NCBI GenBank assembly: GCA_963969495.1
Contig: OZ018327.1
Span: forward strand, 36,213,282 to 36,277,281
From: Ceratothoa steindachneri
Taxonomy: Eukaryota; Arthropoda; Malacostraca; Isopoda; Cymothoidae
DNA: 64,000 nucleotides
Direction: 5' to 3'
The notes under the pieces are model-generated. The model was not told where the DNA came from. It did no database searches and saw nothing but the letters and a program-made list of their open reading frames with translations. Positions 1 through 11,171 of the stretch are shown here, piece by piece (within the stretch, counting starts at the first letter, position 1; the number at the start of each line of letters is the position of its first letter). A program made the position numbers and the translations under genes.

Positions 1-2463
1 TATCGCAATCCAGACTTAGATGATACTATTTTTGATTGTCTGCTCCTTGCCATGGCCAAGGTACAGGAAAATGACCGGAAGGCCTGCTTTGTATTTATGG
101 GAGACCTCAATGCTCATCATAGGCAATGGCTGTCTTCTGTCTCCCCTACTGACTGTCATGGTATCAGGGCTTATGATTTTGCGTGTGAGTCGGGTTGTGA
201 GCAAGTCATTAGGGAGCCTACCCATTCATCTGGGAACTGCCTTGACTTGGTTTTCACTGATTCCCCTGGAGTCGTTACAAGTGCTGTTGATCCTCCTGTG
301 GGAACTTCTGACCACTGTGCAATTTCTATAACTATCTGTATTGAGCAATCTATTCCTAATATAGCTCATACAAGCAAAGTATTCATCAAATCTCAAGTAG
401 ACTGGTGCAATATATTAAATGATATCTCCCGGATCAACTGGCCACTAATATATAAGGAGGTTGAAGCAGTTCGTATTTTGAATGATAAAATTGTTTCAAT
501 TATTGATAGACATGTTCCATTCCGTATGATCAGATATCGCACTAAGGACAAAGCCTGGTTTAATGATGACTGTAAGAGGGCTCATATGCAGAAACAAGAA
601 GCCTACAACCTGTGGAAGGGGAGTAGATCTGCCTTTCTATGGGATAATTATGTGCACTACAGAACAGCAGCTCAGAGGGTATATAATAATGCTGAAGTTG
701 AATTCAATACTACCACAAAGGGAACTCTTCAGCGCACAGCAAATTCCCACAAATTCTGGACCACTCTCAAGTCTGCTCTTTTTGGGAATGATTCATCTAT
801 GCCACCCCTTCTTAAACCTGATGGTTCCATTACCCTTAGTCCTGAAGAAAAGGCAACACTGTTGGCTGATGTTTTTGATAATAAACAAAGTAATGAGAAT
901 CTAACTCTACCTGACACTTGTTTCCCTGAACCAAGGTTAAACAAGATTGCTTTCCGTTCAAGTGAAGTAAAACAGTTACTTCTTGATCTGGATGCTTATG
1001 GTGGTACTGACCCAAATGGTATATTCCCTTTATTCTTTAAGAAAACTGCAGAGTATTTGGCTCCCAAGCTTTCCGTTATTCTTCGGAAGCTGGCGAGGAG
1101 TGGTAGTTTTTGCGAATGTTGGAGAATTGGTAACATCATTCCACTATGTAAAAGTGTAAGTGGTAGTTTTAACCCTACTGAATATAGGCCCATTTCTATA
1201 ACTCCTGTTCTATCTAAGATTTTTGAACGTTTACTAGCTAAACGTTTAAGTACATTTGCCGAGCTTAATCGTCTGTTTCCCTTTTTACAGTTTGGATTTC
1301 GTAAGGGTCTGAGCACTTGTGATGCACTTCTCACAGTCTCCACCATTGTCCAAAAATCATTAGACTCTGGTCAAGAAGTTCGCTTAGTTGGCTTGGATTT
1401 CAGTGCCGCATTTGACCGTGTCAATCATAAGGCCCTGATATTTAAGTTGAAGCAGTTGGGAGTAGGTGGTGTATTTTTAAATATTATTGAACAATTTTTA
1501 ACAAATCGACATCAAAAGGTTTATGTTGACAATAATTTTAGTGATGAGAGAGAGGTGCTATCTGGTGTACCACAAGGCAGTGTTCTTGGTCCTCTACTGT
1601 TTATATTATATACCCATGATATGTGGTTTGGACTGGAAAATAGACTTATAGCCTATGCTGATGATGCTACTCTAATAGCCCCAGTCCCATCTCCTGAGTT
1701 GAGAGCATCGGTTGCAGAGTCTTTAAATAGAGATCTGGCTAAGATAAATGTTTGGTGCACTTCATGGGGCATGAAGTTAAATGCAAAGAAAACCCAGAGT
1801 ATGATTGTTAGCAGATCCAGAACACTAGATCCTCCCCATCCAGATCTTTTAATAAATAACATTCCCATCTCCATATGTGATTCTTTTAAGTTGCTTGGAG
1901 TTATGCTTGACTCTAGGTTTACTTTTGAGAATCACATTCGATCTATTTCCTCCTCTATTGCTCAAAAAATTGGCATTTTGAGGAAATCTTACAAAGTATT
2001 TGGAGAGCAGACTGTTCTTAAAAATTGTTTTAATGCTTTTATTCTTCCGTGTTTTGAATATTGCGCCCCTGTTTGGAGTTCGGCAGCCAACTTTTATCTT
2101 AATTTATTAGATAAAAATTTGAGAGCAATAAAATTTTTAATTCCTGACCTCAAAGTTGATCTGTGGCACAGGCGAGCAATAAGCTCCTTATGCATCCTAT
2201 ATAAAATTTTTAACAATGCAGATCATCCACTGCATCACGATCTGCCCAATTTATATGCCCCTCAACGAGTTACCAGAGGTGTACTAAATGCCAATAGTAG
2301 GGCCTTTACGCCTATGAGATTCAACACAACACAGTTTTCAAGAAGTTTCATTCCTAACACAACTAAACTGTGGAATGAACTTCCTAGTGTTGTTGTTGAG
2401 TCCTTGGAACTTCAGAAATTTAAAGTGGGTGCTAATACATTTTTAATTAACAGAAACTTATAA
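1..2463 (+). CDS. Non-LTR retrotransposon ORF2 (endonuclease C-terminal part + reverse transcriptase), 5' end outside window
   Basis: The frame is open from base 1 through the stop at 2461-2463, about 820 codons with no interruption. The N-terminal part is the end of an apurinic-type endonuclease: FMGDLNAHHRQW near 94-130 and GTSDHCAISI near 301-330 (the SDH motif). A linker follows, then the reverse transcriptase: RPISITPVLSKIFERLL near 1185, FGFRKGLSTCDALL near 1290, LDFSAAFDRVNHKA near 1395, GVPQGSVLGPLLFILY near 1563 and the catalytic AYADDATLIAP near 1650. The C-terminal region carries the usual post-RT thumb-like segment. I place it in the CR1/Jockey group on motif style, not by tree. 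An intact long frame suggests a young copy. The first ATG in view (52) is only an internal Met; the true start lies upstream of the window. No RNase H is visible. Confidence 0.93.
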   Translation, partial: YRNPDLDDTIFDCLLLAMAKVQENDRKACFVFMGDLNAHHRQWLSSVSPTDCHGIRAYDFACESGCEQVIREPTHSSGNCLDLVFTDSPGVVTSAVDPPVGTSDHCAISITICIEQSIPNIAHTSKVFIKSQVDWCNILNDISRINWPLIYKEVEAVRILNDKIVSIIDRHVPFRMIRYRTKDKAWFNDDCKRAHMQKQEAYNLWKGSRSAFLWDNYVHYRTAAQRVYNNAEVEFNTTTKGTLQRTANSHKFWTTLKSALFGNDSSMPPLLKPDGSITLSPEEKATLLADVFDNKQSNENLTLPDTCFPEPRLNKIAFRSSEVKQLLLDLDAYGGTDPNGIFPLFFKKTAEYLAPKLSVILRKLARSGSFCECWRIGNIIPLCKSVSGSFNPTEYRPISITPVLSKIFERLLAKRLSTFAELNRLFPFLQFGFRKGLSTCDALLTVSTIVQKSLDSGQEVRLVGLDFSAAFDRVNHKALIFKLKQLGVGGVFLNIIEQFLTNRHQKVYVDNNFSDEREVLSGVPQGSVLGPLLFILYTHDMWFGLENRLIAYADDATLIAPVPSPELRASVAESLNRDLAKINVWCTSWGMKLNAKKTQSMIVSRSRTLDPPHPDLLINNIPISICDSFKLLGVMLDSRFTFENHIRSISSSIAQKIGILRKSYKVFGEQTVLKNCFNAFILPCFEYCAPVWSSAANFYLNLLDKNLRAIKFLIPDLKVDLWHRRAISSLCILYKIFNNADHPLHHDLPNLYAPQRVTRGVLNANSRAFTPMRFNTTQFSRSFIPNTTKLWNELPSVVVESLELQKFKVGANTFLINRNL

Positions 2464-2697
2464 CTTTAATATTTTATTCATTATCCACACATATATAATA
2501 TTATAATATTTTTAACATTATAGCATTTATTTTTTTTTTTTTTTTTTTTTTTTTTTGATTTTCTATTCATTTATTATGTTTTTCTTAATCTTTGTTTCGT
2601 TTTTTCCATACCAGGTTTCTTTCCCCGCTGGGGCCCTTGGGCTTATAGCTATTTGCTCTTCCAGTTGGGGTTGTGGCTTGGAACTTTAATAATAATA
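2464..2697 (+). mobile_element. 3' UTR and tail of the LINE at 1-2463
   Basis: After the stop codon comes AT-rich sequence, a run of about 27 T near 2530-2556, then a more conserved block containing GGGCTTATAGC and GGTTGTGGCTTGG, ending in a short (AAT)n tail at about 2686-2697. The tail abuts the first satellite monomer directly, so the LINE appears to have inserted at or inside the satellite array. The tail type is typical of arthropod CR1/Jockey-like elements; the boundary is read by eye. Confidence 0.7.
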
Positions 2698-5600
2698 GTG
2701 CGGTTTTTACAAAGGTATCGTCAGGTACCTGAAAAAAATAATGCGGTTTTAGAAAAGTAGCGGCGGATGGTTCCAAAAGTTAGTGCGGTTTTTACAAAGG
2801 TATCTTCAGGTACCTGAAAAAAATCATGCAGTTTTACAAAAGGAGCGTTGGATGGCTCTAAAAGTTAGCGCAGTTTTTATAAAGGTATCGTCAGGTACCT
2901 GAAAAAATCCATGCGGTTTTACAAAAGTAGCGGCGGATGGCTCCAAAAGTTAGTGCGGTTTTTACAAGGGTATCATCAGGTACATGAAAAAAGCATGCAG
3001 TTTTACAAAAGTAGTGGCAGATGGCTTCAAAATTAGTGCAGTTTTTACAAAGGTATCGTCAGGTACCTGAAAAAATCATGCGGTTTTACAAAAATAGCGG
3101 CGGATGAATCCAAAATTTAGCGCGGTTTTTATAAAGGTATCGTCAGGTACCTGAAAAAATCATGCGGTTTTAGAAAAGTACCGGCAGATAGCTCCGAAAG
3201 TTAGTGAAGTTTTTACAAAGGTATCGTCAGGTACCTGAAAAAAAACATGCAGATTTACAAAAGTAGCGGTGGATACCTCCAAAATTTAGTGCGGTTTTTA
3301 CAAAGGTATCGTCAGGTACCTGAAAAAAATCATGCGATTTTAAAAAAGTAGCGGCGGATGGCTCCAAAAATTAGTACAGTTTTTACAAAGGTATCGTCAG
3401 GTACCTAAAAAAATCATGCGGTTTTACAAAAGTGGCGGCGAATGGCTCCAAAAGTTAGTGCGGTTTTTACAAGGGTATCGTCAGGTACATGAAAAAAGCA
3501 TGCGGTTTTACAAAAGTAGTGGCAGATGGCTTCAAAATTAGTGCGGTTTTTACAAAGGTATCGTCAGGTAGCTGTAAATCCATGCGGTTTTACAAAAGTA
3601 GAAGCGGATGGCTCCAAAGGTTAGTGCTTTTTTTACAAAGGTATCGTCAGGTACCTGAAAAAAATCATGCGGTTTTACAAAAGTAGTGGTGGATGGCTCC
3701 AAAAGTTAGTGCGGTTTATACAAAGGTAACGACAGGTACCTGAAAAAAATCATGCGGTTTTACAAAAGTAGCGGCCAATGGTTCCAAAAGTTAGTGCTGT
3801 TTTTACAAAAGTATCGTCAAGGACTTGAAAAAAAATCATGCGGGTTTACAAAAGTAGCGGCGGTTGGCTCTAAAGGTTAGTGCGGTTTTTACAAAGGTAT
3901 CGTTAGGTACCTGAAAAAAATAATGCGGTTTTAGAAAAGTAGCTGCGCATGGTTCCAAAAGTTAGTGCGGTTTTTACAAAGGTATCGTCAGGTACTTGAA
4001 AAAAAAACATGCAGTTTTACAAAAGGAGCAGCGGATGGCTCCAAAAGTTAGCACGGTTTTTATAAAGGTATCGTCAGGTACCTGAAAAAATCATGCGGTT
4101 TTACGAAAGTAGCGGCGGATAGCTCCAAAAGTTAGTGCGGTTTTTACAGAGGTATTGTCAGGTCCCTGAAAAAAACATGCGGTTTTACAAAAGTAAAACG
4201 GTGGCGCCAAACATTAGGGCGGTTTTTACAAAGGTATCGTCAGGTACCTGAAAAAATCATGCGGCTTTACAAAGGTAGCGGCGGATGCCCTCAAAAGTTA
4301 GCACGGTTTTTATAAAGGTATCGTATGGTACCTGAAAAAAATCATGCGGTTTTACAAAAGTAGCGGCGGATGGCTGCAAAAGTTAGAGCGGTATTTACAA
4401 AGGTATCGTCAGGTATCTGAAAAAGGCATGCGGTTTTAGAAAAGTAGCAGCAGATAACTCCAACAGTTAGTGCGGTTTTACAAAGGTATCCTCAGGTACC
4501 TGAAAAAAAATCATGCGGGTTTACAAAAGTAGCAGCCGATGGATCGAAAAGTTAGTGCAGTTTTTACAAAAGTATCGTCAAGGACTTGTAAAAAAATCAT
4601 GCAGTTTTACAAAAGTAGCGGCGGTTGGCTCCAAAGGTAAGGGCGGTTTTTATAAAGGTATCGTCAGGTACCTGAAAAAAATCATGCGGTTTTACAAAAG
4701 TAGCGGTGGATGGTTCCAAAAGTTAGCGTGGTTTTCATAAAGGTATTGTCAGGTACCTGAAAAAATCATGCGGTTTCACAAAAGTAGCGGCGGATGGCTC
4801 CAAAAGTTAGTGCATTTTTTACAAAGGTATCGTCAGGTACCTGAAAAAAAATCATGTGGTTTTATAAAAGTAGCAGTGGATAGCTCCAAAAGTTAGTGCG
4901 GTTTTTACAAAGTTATCGTCAGGTACCTTGAAAAAATCATGCGGTTTTACAAAAGTAGCGGCGGATGGCTGCAAAAGTTAGTGCGGTTTTTAAAAAGGTA
5001 TCGTCAGGTACCTGAAAAAATCATGCGGCTTTACAAAGGTAGCGGCGGATGCCCTCAAAAGTTAGCACGGTTTTTATAAAGGTATCGTATGGTACCTGAA
5101 AAAAATCATGCGGTTTTACAAAAGTAGCGGCGGATGGCTGTAAAAGTTAGAGCGGTTTTTACAAAAGTATCGTCAAGGACTTGTAAAAAAATCATGCAGT
5201 TTTACAAAAGTAGCGGCGGTTGGCTCCAAAGGTAAGGGCGGTTTTTATAAAGGTATCGTCAGGTACCTGAAAAAATCATGCGATTTTACAAAAGTAGCGG
5301 TGGATGGTTCCAAAAGTTAGCGTGGTTTTCATAAAGGTATTGTCAGGTACCTGAAAAAATCATGCGGTTTCACAAAAGTAGCGGCGGATGGCTCCAAAAG
5401 TTAGTGCATTTTTTACAAAGGTATCGTCAGGTACCTGAAAAAAAATCATGCGGTTTTATAAAAGTAGCAGTGGATAGCTCCAAAAGTTAGTGCGGTTTTT
5501 ACAAAGTTATCGTCAGGTACCTTGAAAAAATCATGAGGTTTTACAAAAGTAGCGGCGGATGGCTGAAAAAGTTAGTGCGGTTTTTACAAAGGTATCGTCA

Positions 5601-8600
5601 GGTACCTGAAAAAAATCATGCGCTTTTACAACAGTAGCGGCCGATAGTTCAAAAAGTCAGTGCGGTTTTTACAAAAGTATCCTTAAGGACTTGTAAAAAA
5701 ATCATGCGGTTTTACAAAAGTAACGGCGGTTGGCTCCAAAGGTTAGGGCAGTTTTTATAAAGGTATTGTCAGGTACCTGAAAAAAAATCATGCGGTTTTA
5801 CAAAAGTAGCGACGGATGGCTCCAAAAGTTAGCGCGGTTTTTATAAAGGTATCGTCAGGTACCTGAAAAAAATCATGCGGTTTTACAAAAGTAGCGGCGG
5901 ATGGCTCCAAAAGTTAGTGCATTTTACACAAAGGTATCGTCAGATACGTGAAAATAAATCATGCGGTTTTATAAAAGTAGCAGAGGATAGCTCCAAAAGT
6001 TAGTGCGGATTTAACAAAGTTATCGTCAGGTACCTAAAAAAAAATCATGCGGTCTTACAAAAGTAGCGGTGGATGGCTTCAAAAATTAGTGCGGTTTTAC
6101 AAAGGTATCGTCACGTACCTGAAAAAAAATCATATGGTTTTACAAAAGTATCGGCGGATGGCTCCAAAAGTTATGGCGGTTTTTACAAAGGTATCATCAG
6201 GTACCTGAAAAAAAGCATGCGGTTTTAGAAAAGTAGCAGCGGATGGCTCCAAAAGTTAGTGCGGTTTTTACAAAGGTATAGTCAGGTACCTGAAAAATCC
6301 ATGCGGTTTTACAAAAATTGCGGCAGATGGCTCCAAAAGTTAGTGCGGTTTTTACAAAGGTATCGTCAGGTACCGGAAAAAAATCATGCGGTTTTACAAA
6401 AGTAGTGGCGGGTCGCTCCAAAAATAAGTGTGGTTTTTACAAGGGTATCGTCAGGTACCTAAAAAAAATCATGCGGTTTTACAAAAGTAGCGGCGGATGG
6501 CTCCAAAAGTTAGTGCGGTTTTTACAAAGGTATCGTCAGGTACCTGAAAAAAATCATGCGGTTTTACAAAAGTAGCGGCGGTTGGCTCCAAAGGTTAGTG
6601 CGGTTTTTACAAAGATATCTTCAGGTACCAGGGATAAATAATGCAGTTTTAGAAAAGTAGCGGCGGTTGGCTCCAAAGGTTAGTGCGGTTTTTACAAAGG
6701 TATCGTGAGGTACCTGGAAAAAATCATGCGGTTTTACAAAAGTAGCGGCGGATGGCTCTCAAAGTTAGCGAGGTTTTTATAAAGGTATCATCAGGTACCT
6801 GAAAAAAAATCATGCGGTCTTACAAAAGTAGCAAGGGATAGCTCCAAAGGTTAGTGCTTTTTTTACAAAGGTATCGTCAGGTACCTGAAAAAGATCATGC
6901 GGTTTTACAAAAGTAGCGCTGGATGGCTCAAAAAGTTAGTGCGGTTATTACAAAGGTATCGTCAGGTACCTGAAAAAATCATGCGGTTTTACAAAAGTAG
7001 TGGCGGGTCGCTCCAAAAATTAGTGTGGTTTTTACAAGGGTATCGTCAGGTACCTAAAAAAAATCATGCGGTTGTACAAAAGTAGTGTCGGAAGGCTTCA
7101 AAAGTTAGTGCGGTTTTCACAAAGGTATCGTCAGGTACATGAAAAAAGCATGCGGTTTTACAAAAGTAGCGGCAGTTGGCTTTAAAAGTAGTGCGGTTTT
7201 TACAAAGGTATCGTCAGGTACCGGAAAAAATCATGCGGTTTTACAAAAGTAGCGGCCGATGGTTCCAAAAGTTAGTGCTGTTTTTACAAAAGTATCGTCA
7301 AGGACTTCAAAAAAAATCCTACGGGTTCACAAAAGTAGCGGCGGTTGAATCCAAAGGTTAGTGTGGTTTTTACAAAGGTATCGTCAGGTACCTGAAAAAA
7401 ATAATGCGGTTTTAGAAAAGTAGCGGCGGATGGTTCCAAAAGTTAGTGCGGTTTTTACAAAGGTATCGTCAGGTACCTGAAAAAAAATCATGCAGTTTTA
7501 CAAAAGGAGCGGTGTATGACTTCAAAAGTTAGCGCGGTTTTTATAAAGGTATCGTCAGGTATCTGAAAAAATCATGCGGTTCTACAAAAGTAGCGGCGAA
7601 TGGCTCCAAAAGTTAGTGCGGTTTTTACAGAGGTATCGTCAGTTCCCTGAAAAAAATAATGCGGTTTTACAAAAGTAGCGGCGGATAGCTCTAAAAGTTA
7701 GCGCAGTTTTTACAAAGGTATCGTCAGGTACCTGAAAAAAAATCATGCGGTTTTACAAAAGTAGCGGCGGATGGCTTCAAATGTTAGTGTGGTTTTTACA
7801 AAGGTATAGACGGGTACCTGAAAAAATCATGCGGTTTTACAAAAGTAGCGGTGGATAGCTCCAAAGGTTAGTGTGGTTTTTACAAAGGTATCTTCAGGTA
7901 CCTGAAAAAAATCCATGTGGTTTTACAAAAGTAGCGGCGGATGGCTTCAAAAATTAGTGCGGTTTTTACAAAGGTATCGTCACGTACCTGAAAAAAAATC
8001 ATACGGTTTTAAAAAAGTAGCGGCGGATAAATTCAAAAGTTAGTGCGATTTTTACAAAGGTATCATCAGGTATTTTGAAAAAAAGCATGCGGTTTTACAA
8101 AAGTAGCAAGGGATGGCTCCAAAAGTTAGTTTGTTTTTTACAAAGGTATGGTCAGGTACCTGAAAAAAATCATGCGGTTTTACAAAAGTAGCGCTGGATG
8201 GCTCAAAAAGTTAGTGCGGTTTTTACAAAGGTATCTTCAGGTACCTGAAAAATATCATGCGGTTTTACCAAAGTAGCGCTGGATGGCTCCAAAAGTTAGT
8301 GCGGTTTTTACAAAGGTATCGCCAGGTACCTGAAAAAATCATGCGGTTTTACAAAAGTAGCGGCGGGTCGCTTCAAAAATTAGTGCGGTTTTTACAAGGG
8401 TATCTTCAGGTACCTGAAAAAAATCATGCAGTTTTAGAAAAGTAGCGGCGGATAGCTCTAAAAGTTAGTGCGGTTTTTATAAAGGTATCGTCAGGTACCT
8501 GAAACAAATCATGCGGTTTTACAAAAGTAGCGACGGATGGCTTCAAACGTTAGTGCGGTTTTTACAAAGGTATCGTCAGTTACCTGAAAAAAATCATGCG

Positions 8601-9350
8601 GTTTTACAAAAGTAGCGGCGGATGGCTCCAAAAGTTAGTGCGGTTTTTACAAAGGTATCGTCAGGTACCTGAAAAAAATCATGCGCTTTTACAAAAGTAG
8701 CGGCGGATGGCTCCAAAAGTTAGTGCGATTTTTACAAAGGTATCGTCAGGTACCTGACAAAAAATCATGCGGTTTTACAAAAGCTAGCGGCGGATGGCCC
8801 TAAAAATTAGTGCGGTTTTTACAAAGGTATCGTCAAGTACCTGAAAAAAATCATGCGGCTTTTCAAAAGTAGCGGCGGATGAGTCCAAAAGTTAGTGCAG
8901 TTTTCACAAAGGTATCGTCAAGTACCTGAAAAAAAATCATGCGGTTTTACAAAAGTAGCGGCGGATAGCTCCAAAATTTAGTGCGGTTTTCATATAGGTA
9001 TCGTCAGGTACCTGAAAAAAATCATGCGGTTTTACAAAAGTAGCGGCGGATGGCTCCAAAAGTTAGTGTGGTTTTTCAAAGGTATCGTCAGGGACTTGAA
9101 AAAAAATCATGCGGTTTTACAAAAGTTGCGGCGGATGTCTTCAAAAGTTAGCGCGGTTTTTACAAAGGTATCATCAGGTACCTGAAAAAAAATCATGCGG
9201 TTTTACAAAAGTAGCGGCGGATGGCTCCAAAAGTTAGTTCCGTTTTTACAAAGGTATCGTCAGGTACTTGAAAAAAATCATGCGGTTTTAGAAAAGTAGC
9301 AGCGGACTGCTCCAAAAGTTAGGGCGGTTTTTACAAATGTATCGTCAAAT
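2698..9350. repeat. Satellite array, 85-bp monomer, about 78 copies
   Basis: Tandem copies run almost without break for 6.65 kb. The consensus monomer is about 85 bp and has two related halves of about 43 and 42 bp. One begins TGCGGTTTTTACAAAGGTAT, the other TGCGGTTTTACAAAAGTAG. The first half contains the 12-bp perfect palindrome TCAGGTACCTGA in most copies. Copies differ by point changes and by A-run length (AAAAA to AAAAAAAA). Because 85 is not a multiple of 3, frames break after one or two monomers, so the short ORFs on either strand are not proteins. The last monomers decay near 9300-9355. A longer-range duplication lies at 4258-5580. Centromeric or heterochromatic location is possible but not shown. 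Confidence 0.96.
4258..5580. repeat. Higher-order duplication inside the satellite
   Basis: A block of diagnostic variants at 4258-4390 (GCGGCTTTACAAAGG, GCGGATGCCCTCAAAAG, TCGTATGGTACC) recurs at 5028-5158. The block from 4566 (AAGTATCGTCAAGGACTTG) to about 4985 recurs at 5161-5580, displaced by 595 bp, which is seven 85-bp units. In the second copy the two blocks are adjacent, whereas in the first about 175 bp (two monomers) separates them. A weaker third copy of the second block starts at 5671, a further 510 bp (six units) on. This indicates recent segmental amplification within the array. Confidence 0.85.
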
Positions 9351-11089
9351 GCCTCTAAAATTGGTTCAGTTCCAATAAATTGATTATCCACCTGATTAAC
9401 AGAAGAGAGGTGGGATTAATCGCATTTACTTTTATATGTAAATGATCTGTTAAACTAAATTCCCTTCTTTTTCTAGGTTAACTTTGTTAAAAATTGCGTT
9501 CTGCTCGCGTTAAATTATAGTCCGGTTTTTAACAACGCTCTTAATTTTATTTTTGGCCTCCTCATGGATGGAAACTCTACTACCACTGGCCATTTTGTAT
9601 ACAAAATAAATTAGAAAAGGAAATAAAGAGCATTGTGTAACAATTATTATAAGAGGCCTAAATAGATGAAAAGAAAATTTGAAAAAACAACGAAGGAATC
9701 TGTATTTACCGGCAATTCCTGACGAACTTTCTCGCAACGACCACAATTTTCCGAGCGTAAATAAACCCTCAGCCTTTTTTCTTTTGGAGTTTTGAAAGGG
9801 AAGAATATGAAAGCAGGAACGAGTTTTAGGAAGACCGCCTCGGATTAGCAAAAAAGATGAAAACGACGAGTAAGTCACTAGAGAGACAGATTATCCAAAA
9901 TCAATCCGACTGAGTTTGACTTTTTCAATTTGTAATTGTCGAACCGCTACCTTTTTTTGAGAAAGTCTTTACTGTCTTTGAAAGGGCTTTAGAGTAGGCA
10001 ATATTCGGATTGATAGTTTTGTAAAAGTTAAATGCCTTCGCTAGAGATGCTTGGAAATGAGTTGAGTCCCAAATTCCCTCTTTAGTTAGTTGTAGAAGAG
10101 AATGGGAGTTGACTCTTCGACTATATGAAAATAAATGTGTTGCAGTTTGATAATAAGAATGAATTTGAAAAGAGTTTGCACCTCAGAGCCGGAAAGGAAT
10201 TTGAAAGATTTGATAGTACGTGCAAGAGAACCTAGTTTTCCTGCAGCGGAATATATTTTACAATAAATGGATACTCCACGAGAAAATAATGAAATTAAGT
10301 ACTCACCTTATTCTCATAATGAGTCTAAATTATTTTACAGTTATATACACTGACACTATTAAATATGTATACTTCAAATATGAAAAGTTAATTGGAAAAG
10401 GTAAGATGGGATTTCTAAAGAAAACAGAGGCTACGCTGTTCTTTTCCTCTCTGCGTGAAAGAGCCTCTTTGCCAAAACACATGTGGGCTTCAAATGGTAT
10501 CTCCCGGCTCTTTGCCCCTTGAAAATGTGTAACCGAAAAAAAGGAGGTCCCGCACTCACCCACCAAAGGGGAGACCAAGATCGAGGGAACAGCCCTCCCA
10601 ATCCCACACTTGAAAAATGTGCATCCACCCTCCCCTAAACCCCCAAGTAGTGGGTAAGAGTTACAAACGCGTCTATAAAATGCCACACCCACACTCAAAT
10701 GCTCCAAGCGTCCAAGAATGCGACAGTAAACGGTGCGTGAAGACCACTGCCGTCTCAACTTTCAACAACAAAGAAACAAACACTCACCTCAGATCCAGGA
10801 CTGAAGAAAGACATTTAGGCACATGATAAATAGACATGCAAAGAGAGTAGATAGACGAAAAAAGGTAAACTAGACAAAAGAAGAAAGGGGGAAATTCCAC
10901 AGGTCGAAAATATTTTTCTTATATCTGAACGTGTGACTCATTTTTTACCCCTGAAGCAAGTCTTTGATCGCTTGCTTTTTTGTGGTTTAAAACTAACCTC
11001 TCTCATAAATGCCAAATGGGCATAGTCAAGCGAGAATTTTTCCGACACATTTTAACCTAATATAGCATCCTCCCAGCTTCTTATAACAA
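9351..11089. other. 1.7-kb stretch with no supported gene
   Basis: The sequence is AT-rich and non-repetitive within the window. Open frames on the - strand at 9510-9878 and 10330-10758 show no family motifs and no splice-flanked structure, and I do not accept them as genes. Nothing regulatory could be supported. Confidence 0.6.
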
Positions 11090-11116
11090 TATAATAATAA
11101 ACAAAATCCTTATAAT

Positions 11117-11150
11117 GCGCTCTTCAAGGCCGGAGGCCTTCACAGAGCGC
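11117..11150 (-). other. Stem-loop at the L2 3' end
   Basis: GCGCTCT at 11117-11123 pairs with AGAGCGC at 11144-11150, and inside it AAGGCC (11126-11131) pairs with GGCCTT (11135-11140). It sits after the C-terminal coding region in the position where L2-like elements carry a GCGCT...AGCGC hairpin, which I take to be the RT recognition structure by family analogy. Confidence 0.65.
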
Positions 11151-11171
11151 ACGTTCGGCTGAGGGCTAAGA

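Noticed and set aside
3489..8445. Several 60-85-codon frames across the satellite on both strands
   Set aside because: They arise from an 85-bp monomer that is not a multiple of three; every frame breaks after a few monomers and there is no conserved start or stop.
2698..9350. CRISPR-like array
   Set aside because: Monomers are contiguous with no unique spacers, and the context is eukaryotic.
9510..9878. 122-codon - strand frame
   Set aside because: No recognisable motif and no neighbouring exon; length is not improbable for chance.
10330..10758. 142-codon - strand frame
   Set aside because: No domain, no composition bias toward coding, overlaps another unlikely frame and has no supported splice sites.
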